The translations under genes and the position numbers were made by a program. A DNA stretch of 64,000 nt. Origin: Dendrolimus kikuchii (lineage: Eukaryota; Arthropoda; Insecta; Lepidoptera; Lasiocampidae). This document shows, piece by piece, positions 1-10,445 of this stretch; positions within the stretch are counted from its first letter, which is position 1; each line of letters begins with the position of its first letter. The stretch covers positions 630,001 to 694,000 of the forward strand of contig CM034395.1 of the NCBI GenBank assembly GCA_019925095.2, given 5' to 3'. Below the pieces are notes generated by a model. It worked only from the letters and a program-made list of their open reading frames with translations. It was not told the DNA's origin and did not search any database.

Positions 1-49
1 ATCGTAAGCGACATTTGGATCTAAGTATATTTTTGGTGGCAAAAAGTAT

Positions 50-447
50 TGTTACGAGTGTGGGACTCGAAATTAAAATGCCGTTGGAATTACTATAGAG
101 TTTATTGGAACTATACAAACACGTATAAAACAGGTACAAATAAAACTAGACACTACTTGTTACAATCTGCACGATCAATAACACGCGCAAAGTCCGTCAC
201 TATATCGCTTGTCGAATGTACACGTCTTGCTTGGATCGTAATCCTCGCTCGACTGCCTCACCCTTCCGTTCGGGCATTATTTTATAGTAAACTGTACAAT
301 ACACAATGGCAGCTCGTGGGCTGGGTTCTTCCAAGAAAATGTAATTTGCACGGCTGCGAATGGCGAACAAAGTTGAAAACAATAACAATAAGGTTTTAGT
401 TAGACACTAATGACGGCCATAAACAAGTACAATAACTGTAGGATATT
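50..447 (-). mobile_element. Solo LTR (family T), interrupted
   Basis: On the minus strand this is the 3' part of an LTR also found near 16.8, 28.0 and 39.2 kb. It begins on the plus strand with TGTTACGAG, which is the reverse complement of the shared LTR end, and contains an inverted AATAAA signal. GTAT lies just outside, like the 4-bp target duplications of the other copies. A family A repeat starts at 451 and hides the other end. Confidence 0.7.
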
Positions 448-450
448 ATC

Positions 451-662
451 TTTTTTTTTTATTGCCTGAAGCAGGCAAGCAGGCGGACGGCCCACTAGAT
501 GGAAGGTGGTTACAGTCGCCTATGGACGTTTGCAACACCAGGGCCGTTGCCAACGCGCGGCAAATGCCCTACCACCTGGCTGTGGGTTGTTTTGTCGCCT
601 CTTACGACAGGCCGCCCGGACGCAGGAAATTGTATTCTTTCTCCGTTCCTGCACGGATAAAA
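451..662 (-). repeat. Family A repeat, internally deleted
   Basis: The copy has the family ends: a T run followed by ATTGCCTGAAGC on the left and CCTGCACGGATAAA on the right. About 100 bp of the middle is missing, after the 'caacaccagggc' segment. It sits inside or at the edge of the solo LTR to its left. Confidence 0.75.
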
Positions 663-984
663 ACGGATAGACAAAACGAAACAAACTCAAAACAAAACAA
701 AAAAATATATGACGAGTACTATTGCAAACAAATATATAAATTAATATATAATATAAACATAAACTATATCATTAATATATAAAAAAAAACTGATATAAAA
801 ATTAATGCTACGAAGCGAATTTATAAAGAACATAATGGAATAAGGAACATAAAGCTTAAAAACTAAAAAACTATAACAATATCAATTTTATATTTTGTCT
901 GTCAGTCTGTTGGTTTGTGTCAAATATGCTGCAAATAGGAAATATCTAATCTGAGAATAATCATAAATAAAATAATATCAATTC
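663..984. other. AT-rich stretch, no feature recognised
   Basis: This is A-rich sequence with simple AAC and ATATA tracts. I see no coding signal or recognisable repeat. Confidence 0.4.
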
Positions 985-1153
985 ATAAATGTCCCACTGC
1001 TTGGCTCGACCTTCCCATTATAGGGGGAACGGACAGTATACCCGTTACGCTTATCCAAGGCCGCTTGGCAGGTTTGACACATCGGTTATCCCGATGTGCA
1101 GGTTGCATCACGATGTTTTCCTTCACCGTTGTTAGCACGCGGTAATTGTAACA
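985..1153 (-). repeat. tRNA-derived SINE (family S1), body only
   Basis: The reverse complement matches the body of the S1 element at 17534-17805: a cacgatgtgca segment, a 'cttggcaagc' segment and a 'ccaagcagtgggac' tail. The tRNA-like head is missing, so the copy is 5' truncated. Confidence 0.65.
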
Positions 1154-1470
1154 ATACGCAACTTTATAAGCAATTTATAAATGGTCGATTTTGCTTTCCA
1201 ATAGTGTAAATATTAATGGACTTTAGCTTATTTGACTTTACAGAGTGGTTCTAGGAATCAACGCCCACGGCGTGTTGCAATCGTTTGAAGCGTATTCCGG
1301 GAACTGATATTGAGCTTTTGATGTTGCTGGGTTTCTATTAATTATTTACACTTGTAGTTATTTATTAGAAGAGGTTTTTTATGCATTATTTTTTGGAAGT
1401 TTTTCATGAAGTCTATAATTAGAAGTTGTTTAGTTAATGAAAGAGCGGAAGTGAATTAACGAAAGGTAAG
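1154..1470. other. No feature recognised
   Basis: Unique-looking AT-rich sequence lies between a SINE fragment and a hAT element. I see nothing supportable in it. Confidence 0.35.
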
Positions 1471-2500
1471 TAGGGATGGGCCGAATGTGCTTTGAACCCA
1501 ATACGAACTTCGGCTGAACATTATATTTTTTTATTGCAGGAGATCAGCAGACAGGCAGACGGCCCACTTGATGGAAAGCAGTTACCATCGCCTATGGACA
1601 TTTGCAACACCAAAGTCGCTACAAATGCGCTGCTGCTCTCTTAAGGGAGACTGGAACCTGGTCACTAATGCCGGAACACAACTCAAGGTTGTTATGGTGA
1701 CATACTCTAGACCAGGGGTGGTAGCCATTCAGTCGGGGAAATGCCCTACCACCTGGCTGTGGGTTGTTAAGTCGCCTCTTACGACAGGCCGCCCGGCCAC
1801 AGGAAATTGTATTCTTTCTCCGTTCCTGCACGGATGCATTCGGCTAAAACAAAAAATTCGGCCGAATTTCGGCCGAACTTCAGTTTGATTTCGCCACGCT
1901 TTTCTTTCTTTTCTCAAGAGCAACACATCGTGATCTGTTGGCAACGTTAAATTGATAACACCGATATTTTGGCTTATTTACACCATAATCTGCCTCTAGT
2001 AAACTTTAAGTATGAGTAGGTGGATAAAAGAATAGATTTTTAGACCTTTGATTGAAAATAAATAAATTCATGATATTCAATTCGTAAAAAGCGATTTCAA
2101 TCAAAATTAAAGTTATAATTGCTGATGACTCTTAGACGTATTTTTTAAAATTCAAGTTACGCATTATAATTAAGCAGTTGTACTACTTACTGATGTTTCT
2201 TAGAGGAATAATAAGTTTATTTTATTTTTGTTTTAATTTGATGTCTATTTAATTAGACAAAGACTCAATCAAGAACTACAATTTTTTTTATCACATTGCA
2301 CGTTAAGATTTGCATGTTCCTAACTAAAATAAATGACCATGAGTCTTTAGATGCCAATTTTTATATTACGGTTATATGTTATATGATTTCTATTAACTTC
2401 AGTCAAAATAGTATAAGTAGGTATTTTAGTTTTTTTGCACCGAATGTTCGGCATTTAAACCGACCAAACCGAATGTGAAACAAAATTCGGCCCATCCCTA
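1471..2500. mobile_element. hAT-type non-autonomous element (hAT-1)
   Basis: The ends are exact 16-bp inverted repeats, TAGGGATGGGCCGAAT at 1471-1486 and its complement at 2485-2500. They are flanked by 8-bp near-identical direct repeats, AAGGTAAG at 1463-1470 and AAGGCAAG at 2501-2508 (7 of 8 match). An 8-bp duplication is the hAT hallmark. The interior holds repeated 'ttcggc' motifs and a family A copy at 1525-1835. I see no transposase frame. Confidence 0.85.
1525..1835 (-). repeat. Family A repeat, near full length, nested in hAT-1
   Basis: The T run plus TTATTGCAGGAG is on the left and CTGCACGGAT on the right, giving 311 bp with the full conserved core. It interrupts the hAT-1 interior, so it is the younger insertion. 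The short frames in it are by-products of the repeat. Confidence 0.85.
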
Positions 2501-2654
2501 AAGGCAAGGCAAAAAGCACCTAGAATAAACGTGCATCTACCTGTGAAGATATTGATGAAAGTAGATGAAGCGAAAATTGTTTGTCAGGATCTTTGTATAT
2601 GAAGATCGATAGTCGCTGCCTACCCACATAGGAAACATGCGTGATATTATCTAT

Positions 2655-3429
2655 GCATAGCTGAGCACCGTTAATCGCTAATCCGTTACTGAAAAAGTTA
2701 ACTTCGTTAAAAGTTAAAGCGTTACATTTCAGAAAATTTAACGCAAGTTAACGTTAATTGTTAAACCGTTAACACGGTATAAAAGTTGTATTTTCTTATA
2801 AAAACTGTTGGTTCTGGAAGTTAACAGGTTAGAAACAAAATAAAGACGGGTATAATTATTAGAGTGTTTAATATAGGCATGTTGACAAACAATGTTTTTT
2901 CATTAATTTGGATTAAGGTTTAGAATTTATTTTATTAAGATAGACGAGTTGCGTTCTGGACGAAACATTAATTAGGCGAACTAATTTTAAGACGATTTGA
3001 TAGTAATATAATGACCAATTGCTATTTAGACAAATTGCTACATAGACCAATTACATCTTAGACGAAACAATACTAACCCGTCCAATTTATCTGTCAATTT
3101 AGTCATCTGGCATAATATGAATATTTCCCTTCATGAACATTAATGTGTTGAAGTTCTCGTCTGAAAGCCAGGCTCGTTTTGGCAGTAGTATATCCTTGCC
3201 CGTGGAGAAAAGACGTTCAACTGCAGCGCATGAGAATATAGCAGTATTATATACAATAAACAGATTGTGATTGTGCTGGATTAACGATTAACGGATTTTG
3301 GGAAATTTAACGGAAGTTAACGAGTCCGTTAACATGTTTTTAAGTTAATTTAAAAGTTAATCCGTTACTCGAAATGTTAACGTCGTTAATTAACGATTAA
3401 GGGATTAATGAGTTAGTGCGCAGCTATGT
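2655..3429 (-). mobile_element. hAT-type element, internally deleted (hAT-2)
   Basis: Inverted ends are visible: CATAGCTGAGCAC at about 2655-2667 and GTGCGCAGCTATG at about 3417-3429. Both inner flanks are rich in GTTAAC-type motifs. Flanking 8-mers match at 6 of 8 positions (tatctatg and tatgtgtg). The interior keeps only the transposase C-terminus. Confidence 0.75.
3099..3245 (-). pseudogene. hAT transposase C-terminal dimerisation domain fragment
   Basis: Read on the minus strand, about 48 codons end in a stop at 3099-3101. They contain CAAVERLFSTGKDIL followed by KRAWLSDENF and LMFMKGN. This is the conserved C-terminal hATC dimerisation segment of hAT transposases. The rest of the transposase (BED finger, RNase H-like core) is absent between the element ends, so the fragment cannot be functional. 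It lies inside hAT-2, which is consistent with an internally deleted copy of the parent transposon. Confidence 0.85.
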
Positions 3430-3490
3430 ATGTGTGTATATGTTAGTTAACTTTGCAGCGATAATGATTGCATTATGATTTGTTTGATTA

Positions 3491-3612
3491 CCACCTGGGT
3501 TGCCTGGAAGAGATCGCTTTAAGTGATAAGGCCGCCCTTTGTTCAACATTTATTGAACATAGTTTCAATTTTTGGTGAACAATAAAGAGTTTTCGTTAAT
3601 AAATTCATTCAT
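3491..3612 (+). mobile_element. LINE 3' UTR fragment (Jockey/CR1 type)
   Basis: The 'gcctggaagagatcgct', 'gataaggccgcc' and 'gtgaacaataaag' segments match a LINE 3' tail common in Lepidoptera (from memory). There is no coding part. A shorter reverse copy is at 38917-39006. Confidence 0.55.
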
Positions 3613-3954
3613 TCACTTTCGCGGGTATGTGTGCAAAAGAATAAAAGATTTTCCTGTAGTACTAGGTCGGTGTATATAAGTGTACGCCGAAAGTGAGAGT
3701 ACGAGATGGCAAATTTGTATACGCGTGTCAGTTGTATAATTTTTACAGGTGCTTAATATATTACTTCTAAAGCTATTGAAGTAATTGCGCAATTAAAAAG
3801 TAAAAAATATTTTTTTTTTTAACAAAAGCACAACCTACTTCATACTAAAAACCAAAAAATAAATATTGAACCGACTTCTTTCTATAAAATCTTGAAGTCG
3901 GTGCCAAGTAAAACATAAAAGGTTTTCATTTGGTTTTTAGTGAGAAATCGATTG
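3613..3954. other. No gene; AT-rich filler
   Basis: The stretch ends in a segment with an inverted 'gacttcttt...aagtcgg' motif (3870-3905) that may be part of an old transposon. Nothing firm can be said. Confidence 0.3.
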
Positions 3955-4270
3955 TTTTTTTTTTATTGCAGGAGATCAGCAGACAGGCAGACGGCCCACT
4001 GAATGGAAAGTGGTTACCATCGCCTATGGACATTTGCAACACCAAAGGTGTTACAAATGCGCTGCTGCTCTCTTAAGGGAGTCTGGAACCTGGTCACTAA
4101 TGCCAGAACAAAACTCAAAGTTGTTATGGCGGCATGCTCTAGACCAGGAGTGGTAGCCATTCAGTCGGGCAAATATCCTACCACCTGGCTGTGGGTTGTT
4201 TAGTCGCCTCTTACGACAGGCCGCCCGGCCGCAGGAAATTGTATTCTTTATCTGTCCCTGCACGGATAAA
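3955..4270 (-). repeat. Family A repeat, full length
   Basis: Both family ends are present, with a 10-T run on the left and CACGGATAAA on the right. The core is complete. Confidence 0.85.
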
Positions 4271-4801
4271 ATGTAGAAACGGTAGAAATTAAATACTGTT
4301 GTGTGTTTCAATTGTAGTTCAGGAATGCATATTGATTTTGTAAAAATGCCGATTAATATTTTATAATACAGCACACATTTAGCTGCTAAACGAAATATCA
4401 TATTTAATAATAATAAGCGCACTCGAGCGTTTGCACGTGCCGAGGTGAGGTGAGGCGAGGTGTGCGCGGAGGGAAACACGGGAGCCGACTAGAAACGCGC
4501 GCTTGCCGATCATTTGCGAACGGCTGCCGTGGTAATCGGACGTCTGCGGCTACATACTTCTTTAAACGTTATTTTTTTAATGCACTGTCCTTGTATTTCA
4601 GTAATTGAAATTGTTAAAAGCAAGAACTGATCTATTTCTTTATTAATAAAACATCTATGTTTCCCATTTCAATGTTTTTTTGTGGCCAGCGTGAAACAAG
4701 GACATTAATAGCTTGAGATTCCAACAAACCGCACATACTCCCCCGATAAAGAAATCACTCATTATATCTATTAAACCTATTTACTAACATAACTACCTAC
4801 G
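4271..4801. other. No feature recognised
   Basis: The stretch includes a locally GC-rich patch at 4425-4550 and AT-rich flanks. No frame or repeat family was recognised. Confidence 0.3.
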
Positions 4802-5072
4802 TAATTTACGGACGAACGGAGAAAGAATACAAATTCCTGCGGCCGGGCGGCCTCTCGTAACAGGCGACAAAACTACCCACAGCCAGGTAGGGTATTTGCC
4901 CGACTGGATGGCTACCACCCCTGGTTTAGAGTATGCCGCCATAACAAGCTTGAGTTGTGTTCCGGCATTAGTGACCAGGTTCCAGACTCCCTTAAGAGAG
5001 CAGCAGCGCATTTGTAGCACCTTTCCATCAAGTGGGCCATCGGCCTGTCTGCTCAACTCCTGCAAAAAAAAA
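4802..5072 (+). repeat. Family A repeat, diverged
   Basis: The head is altered (gacgaacggagaaag), the core is shortened near 5030, and the tail is CTCCTGC plus an A run. It lacks about 40 bp compared with full copies. Confidence 0.8.
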
Positions 5073-5864
5073 GATTCGTGTTTAGAGCACCTTAAGTACG
5101 CGGCAAATGAGACGCGTTTAGGAAATGTACTCCCGCTGTGTGGCGGTAATGACGTCATCACCCTCCTACCACCCCCTGGTGTATGATAGTCACCCTCGCA
5201 AATGTGTTCAGCAGACAGTATGCTCGCAAACATCAAAGGAACAGAGCTAAACAATTAAATTACAAGTATTTCTTATTCAAAGACTTTTACGAACCTCCGA
5301 AAGTAAAATCTTATAATGGAAAATGTGAGCTTCTTATTGTAAGACTACTGTTGCGTCACGGTTTTTTTTTCAATTATTATCAATATCTCTACGAACTCGA
5401 GTTCCGTACCCTTTTTTACTACTTAATTTCTATGAAAAGTTTGAGACTCCGTACACGCTTATTGTTAGTTTTTGTTACTGTGTGTGACATTAATTTAGTA
5501 ATTATGTTTTGGTGTACCTTAAGAATAACTTATTATATTAATTTATTGTAATTTTAATACTAAACCTATACTAATGTAGAGTGTATCTGTTACATGCTGG
5601 TGTTGTGAGGAAGTGCATGTGCAGTGTTGGCCTTATATCTATACTTATATATAGTCCTATCTAGTGCCATGTGTGTTGTTTTTTTCTTTTCTGTGCCTGG
5701 GTTATTAATTTTTAGGCTCTTTGTGTGTCTTGGTTTGTTTGTGGAGTGTGCGTGTAATGCAATGCGATAGTAGTGCGCGTCACGTTACATGCTTCAATTT
5801 ATTGATGTACAATTTAGCGCAATCAAAGACTATGGTCAATAGATGAACGTGATGCTATGTAAAT
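5073..5864. other. No gene recognised
   Basis: A 122-codon frame (5183-5551) is open, but its composition is that of AT-rich non-coding DNA and I recognise no domain. I treat the stretch as non-coding. Confidence 0.35.
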
Positions 5865-6184
5865 ACATACACATACATACATAACTTCACGCCAGTTCCC
5901 TTGCGGGGTAGGCACGAACAACAGAGCGCCATTTAGGCTTATTCTTACACACCTCACTTGCTTCTTTGACATTCATAACTCTTGTCATGCACGCTTGTCT
6001 GTTCTTAAGGCTCCTGACATCACCTTCTGCTAGTACACGATCAATTTGATCATGGAAGGTGTGTCGTGGCCTTCCACGACTTCTGCATCCATCCACTTTT
6101 GCATTCTATATCTGTTTAGTCATTCTTTCCACATGCCCGAACCACCGGAGCATTCCTTTCCTTACCTTCACCCCGACACTCTCT
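5865..6184 (-). mobile_element. RTE-type LINE, 3' end (RTE-1)
   Basis: On the minus strand this encodes the very C-terminus of the pol protein (..GRPRHTFHDQIDRVLAEGDV.., VRAYPARELA) and then an ATGT-rich microsatellite tail. Simple-repeat 3' tails are typical of RTE-clade LINEs. The copy is 5' truncated, and ten pieces of this family lie in the window. Confidence 0.8.
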
Positions 6185-6356
6185 ATGTAAATACAGATCG
6201 ACGATATCGCTGTTAGAGCTGCGGATAAGATTGGGCATTTGTCTAAATCATCAAAAATGTCCAAACTCATAAACGTGTAAATAGAATATTTAATGTTGAT
6301 TAGAATACTGGTGTGCACATCGCGTAAACGATAAGTTTTATGTATATATAACTAAC

Positions 6357-6735
6357 TAACTCCATTGGCTCAGCGAGCCAAAGTGAGTCTTGGCCTCCGA
6401 AACGAGAGCACGCCGCTTTCCTCTGTCCTGGGCAGTGTCTTGCCAGTTGTGGGCTTGTAGTGCGGTCAGGTCTGCTTCCACTCTGTCCTTCCAGCGATAC
6501 TTGGGACGAGTAACTGGTCACCCCAAGTATGCTTTCTTCACTCCTCGATCCTCCTCCATCCGGTCTACATGACCGAGCCAGCGGAGACGGTGAGATATTA
6601 TCTCCCTAATTATATTGTCTCGGCCATGAGGTCTTCTATTTCGGAGATGATTCGGACCCTCTAGCTGTCATCTCCTTTTATTGTTGGGCCCAATATTTAT
6701 CTGAGAACCTTCCTCTATCTTTTGTTTTTTTGAGG
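6357..6735 (-). mobile_element. RTE-type LINE C-terminal fragment (RTE-2)
   Basis: Minus-strand translation gives KYRWKDRVEADLTAL-like and LVSEAKTHFGSL-like segments with several breaks, matching the better copy at 62873-63226. It is a 5'-truncated, frameshifted pol remnant. Confidence 0.65.
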
Positions 6736-6970
6736 CAGGATTAGACCAAAGCAATGAGAGTTATCCACTGAAGATAGCGCAGATAACAGAGTCGATTGCC
6801 GGCATGTGTGGGGCTAAGCAAGGTACTCCCCTCTAGGTGGAGATTTAACCCATATGGTAATACCCCACTGAAACCACCTTTCTCCCATGTGCCCCGCGCT
6901 TATGGTAGGAAGAGCGTGAGATTTGGAACGTCTACGCTGATCCTGCGCATCATTACAGCATTACATACAT
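6736..6970. other. No feature recognised
   Basis: The sequence is weakly similar in style to family C SINE bodies, but nothing is firm. Confidence 0.25.
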
Positions 6971-7272
6971 TTTTATCCGTGCAGGAACGGAGAAAGAATA
7001 CAATTTCCTGCGGCCGGGCGGCCTGTCAACACACAACACACACAACCCACAGCCAGGTGGTAGGGCATTTGCCCGACTGGAATGCAACCACCCCTCGTCT
7101 AAAGTATATCGCCATAACAACCTTGAGTTGTGTTCTGGCATTAGTGACTAGGTTCCAGTGACCCTTAAGAGAGCAGCAGCGCATTTGTAGCACCTTCGAT
7201 GTTGCAAATGTCCATAAGCGTTTAATCAAGTGGGCCGTCTGCCTGTCTCCTGAACTCCTGCAATAAAAAAAA
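6971..7272 (+). repeat. Family A repeat, full length
   Basis: The head TTTTATCCGTGCAGG, the core and the tail CTGCAATAAAAAAAA are present. A short CA-rich change sits at 7025-7045. Confidence 0.85.
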
Positions 7273-7303
7273 TCCAGTATATAAAAAATACCTCTTCTTC
7301 TAA

Positions 7304-7434
7304 TACATGCATGACAAGAGTTATGAATGTCAAAGAAGCAAGTGAGGTGTGTAAGAATAAGCCTGAATGGCGCTCTGTTGTCCGTGCCTACCCCGCAAGG
7401 GAACTGGCGTGAAGTTATGTATGTATGTATGTAT
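7304..7434 (+). mobile_element. RTE-1 3' end
   Basis: The last ~35 codons of the RTE-1 pol protein are followed by a (TATG)n tail at 7418-7434. It is severely 5' truncated. Confidence 0.75.
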
Positions 7435-7833
7435 TCTTCTAATATTTCCGCCAACTCTTCCAACAGCAGATAGGATTTTTTTTTAAATAAATAATTTAGT
7501 TACATCAAATTCTGCCGTTTTCCAGAATTAATTTTTTCTACTGACATCAATAACTTAGGTACACTCTAAATAAACAACCAAGACTGCATGTAACAGTATA
7601 AGTTTGTTCACGGCACCAGCACTGATGCCAGTTACTGACCCAATGTAAATCAGGCTTAACTCATAAATGTTTGCAATCATAGGTGGCGCTATCAATCCGT
7701 TGTTGTCTTTGTTAAAAATCTTAATTAAAACATTATAAAAGTTTCATTTTCGAAATCTACTGGTCCGAATTAGACCCCTAATTTATTATCATTTTTAATT
7801 TCATTGTACAAAATCAACATCCCAATACATTTA
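7435..7833. other. No feature recognised
   Basis: AT-rich sequence without frames or recognised repeats. Confidence 0.35.
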
Positions 7834-8161
7834 TCTATATATTAATATGTGAAGAAAAAACACAGCAAAAACTTTGTACCCCTTTTTACGAAAATTGCGC
7901 GGACGGAGGAGTATGAAATTTCGCACACTTATAGTTTACATAGAGGAGTGCAGAATGCTGATATTTTTTTAAAAACATTACACCCACTATCATGTATTTG
8001 ACACACACACGCATATATACTCTTTTGTTTATTGTTAAAGTCAAATTAACAGTGTAGCCTTGGCGAAATCTGTGATTATAGAAAGTCTTTGACAACAGAA
8101 CTGTAATAATGTTCAAACTTATAATATAAATTAATTATGATCGAATATCGACCAATCAACT
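7834..8161 (+). mobile_element. Helitron-like element, family E (E1), uninterrupted
   Basis: It starts A|TCTATATATTAATATG. It contains the family landmarks 'aaaactttgtacccc', 'gcgcggacggaggagtat', 'cacacttatagtttac' and 'catgtatttgacacacac', plus a terminal palindrome near 8139-8154. A family A copy begins where the expected CTAG end would fall. The insertion hotspot seen in three other copies is intact here at about 7923-7940. Confidence 0.65.
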
Positions 8162-8472
8162 ATTTATCCGTGCAGGAACGGAGAAAGAATACAATTTCCT
8201 GCGTTGGGGCGGCCTGTCGTAAGAGGCGACAAAAGAACCCACAGCCAGGTGGTAGGGTATTTGCTCGACTAGATGGCTACCATCCCTGGTTTAAAGTATG
8301 ATGCCGTAACAGCCTTGGGTTGTGTTCCGGCATTAATGACCAGGTAAGAGAGCAGCAGCGCATTTGTAGCACCTTTGGTGTTGCAAATGTCTATAGACGA
8401 TGGTAACCGCTTTCCATTAAGTGGGCCGTCTGCCTGTCTGTTGAACTAAAAAAAATGTTGCAATAAAAAAAA
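8162..8472 (+). repeat. Family A repeat, full length
   Basis: It has the family head and core and the tail GCAATAAAAAAA. It abuts the 3' end of E1. Confidence 0.85.
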
Positions 8473-8760
8473 TGAAATAAAATTAAAAAAATATATTTAT
8501 AGAAATTTGTAGACATGGAGTAGTCTTATTGTGTCTTTGCAAATACATTGTCACAGTGAGATAAATTCAGTAAACGCGATCCACAAATAAGGATAAGTAA
8601 GTAACGTAATAGCCCGACAGGCGGTATAGGGGCCACAGTATCTTACAGTGGTGTAAATAAAATCATCGCATATCAATGGTCGCTAGTTTTTGATGGGTGA
8701 TTTTAAAAATTAGGTTTTGTTAATAGATGAGATGGCTAATTATGTATTGCAGCAATTAGG
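8473..8760. other. No feature recognised
   Basis: AT-rich sequence with no supportable feature. Confidence 0.3.
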
Positions 8761-9267
8761 TTTTTTATTGTTGGAGTACAGCGAAGAGGCTGACGCATCA
8801 CCTGATGGAAAGTAGTTACCGCTGCCAAGGACCTTATAAAAATTGCAATATTTGGAATTCCGATGTGCGGCCGGTCTCGAAGAGGATACTGCAACCTGGT
8901 CATTGGTGTTGGAAGACCCGTCAAAGCGGCTGTTATGGTGGCTTGATTCTAGACCAGGGATAGTAACCATACGCGGCTGGGACAAGGGACGTTTGAGAAT
9001 TGGCGAGGGTATTAGTGGGTATCCCAAACCGTGTCGTGGCAATAGCATTCCCGCGGGGATACTAGTATTACCCCGATGAGGTGAATCCCACACACCGGGC
9101 GATGTTTCCCCTCGAGCGGATGATGGTCTTCAATCGAATTTCTTTTGGAAAAAAACGGTAGTAGCCATCAGTTGAGTAAATACCTTGTTGTGCGTTGTTT
9201 TGTCGCCTCTTACGACAGGTTGCTCGACTACATGAATTACTATTCTTACTCCGTTTCTGCACAGATA
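8761..9267 (-). repeat. Diverged family A relative, interrupted
   Basis: Family landmarks survive with many substitutions: TTATTGTTGGAGTACAG, 'cctggtcattggtg', 'tctagaccaggg', 'gtcgcctcttacgacagg' and 'ctccgtttctgcacagataaa'. A retroposed R1-like tail is inserted at about 8983-9165. This is an old copy or a separate subfamily. Confidence 0.65.
8983..9165 (+). mobile_element. R1-like LINE 3' tail, retroposed
   Basis: It shares 'ttagtgggtatccc', 'tggcaatagca' and 'gaatcccacaca' with the copies at 20240-20352 and 54630-54890, and ends in an A run. The flanks 'atagtaaccat' and 'gtagtagccat' look like a worn target duplication inside the family A relative. Confidence 0.55.
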
Positions 9268-9280
9268 AAGGTTTAATCTT

Positions 9281-9335
9281 TGATTCGAGACAGACGCTCC
9301 GAACGCAACCGGGAATTAACGCTAGGATGATGAAC
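9281..9335 (+). mobile_element. RTE-3 3' end, very short
   Basis: About 55 bp match the 3' end of the RTE-3 copy at 50370-50415 (gaacgc..actgggatttaacgctaggatgatg). It is a minimal truncated insertion. Confidence 0.5.
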
Positions 9336-9339
9336 AAAC

Positions 9340-10234
9340 CTTCAATCCTATCCTAGGTTGCTACGTAGATATTAGAAATGTTCAATACGAATTAGTTTTT
9401 GGTTTAAAGTTTCTAAAATGGGAACAAAGTGAATTACTCCGATAATAATTAATAACAATTATAAACTACCCATAAAAACTAGCATTAATTCAAACTAGCA
9501 TTTAGTTACCTAACTGTTATGAAGGTATGTAACAGTATAACCATATTTATATTTCTTCTAACATTAAGATCAATAACCAGCCGGCACGCAGTGGAGATTG
9601 CTAGAGATAAGACTCAAGCTCCAGGGGTGGAAATGATAAATGGCATAACGTCGGAAGTAGCTTCGGTGAACCTGCAGCCCATCTCACTACACTTACATCC
9701 GTGTTGCCCCTCGCCAATCTTGGCATTTTTAGGGGCCCATGCGCTGAGTGGCGAGTCACTGTCTGCCCATTTTTTCCATGTTCTTTGAACATTGCGACGG
9801 GTTGACGCCATAGTCACCATAGTATCAGATCCCCAGTTCCACTAGCAGTTCACCCGAATAGCCCGGTATCTTTTGTTCTCATTTCCAACTCTGTCCTACA
9901 CTAACCGGGGCTTGTCCTTGGGTGCATTTTGATGTGGTGTAGACAGGGATAATCGTCAGTCAGTGTCATACCACATTTACATTACATTTGTCAAGGGGCC
10001 TCTACGTGTTGGAATTGTATCTTGTAATAATTCAAGATACCGTATTTTTGAACTCGAAATATAAGAGTATTCTTTGTCAATCGGAGTAAATAGACCATTT
10101 GTTTATTGCTGACTCTCAACATTACTTGAGTCTATTCATTATAATCCCAAACAAAGTAACAAGTAATTCGAAACAAGCATGCTTTTCTCACACCCCGATC
10201 CATCCATCGGCTCGGCCTCGAGGTTTTCTACTTC
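9340..10234. other. No gene recognised
   Basis: Overlapping frames at 9519-9820 on both strands (up to 89 codons) match no family I know. The patch at 9600-9960 is less AT-rich than its surroundings and could be an old element. Confidence 0.3.
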
Positions 10235-10445
10235 GATATCAGTTTGAATCCTTCAGCTATCATCTCCTCTTCATGTTGGGTTCAAAATTTCCTAAGAACC
10301 TTTCTCTCTGTGACTAAGAATCGGTTCTCTTCCAGGCTTCACAACCGTAGATTAAAATTGCTCTTATGACAGTTTTATAGACGCAAATTTTAGTCTTCAC
10401 CATTATTACACACTTTCCAATCACACGATACAATATGTCATATCT
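10235..10445 (-). mobile_element. RTE-like LINE fragment
   Basis: Minus-strand translation gives VYKTVIRAILIYGCEAW followed by a broken REKVLRKF segment. This is the block just after the reverse-transcriptase domain in RTE-type pol proteins. Stops and frameshifts are present. Confidence 0.6.

Noticed and set aside
1568..1888. Recurring 70-106-codon frames in family A copies on both strands
   Set aside because: The frames recur because the copies are similar. They include different breaks in each copy, exist on both strands at once, and show no domain.
5183..5551. 122-codon frame as a gene
   Set aside because: AT-driven composition, no domain, and it starts next to a family A edge.
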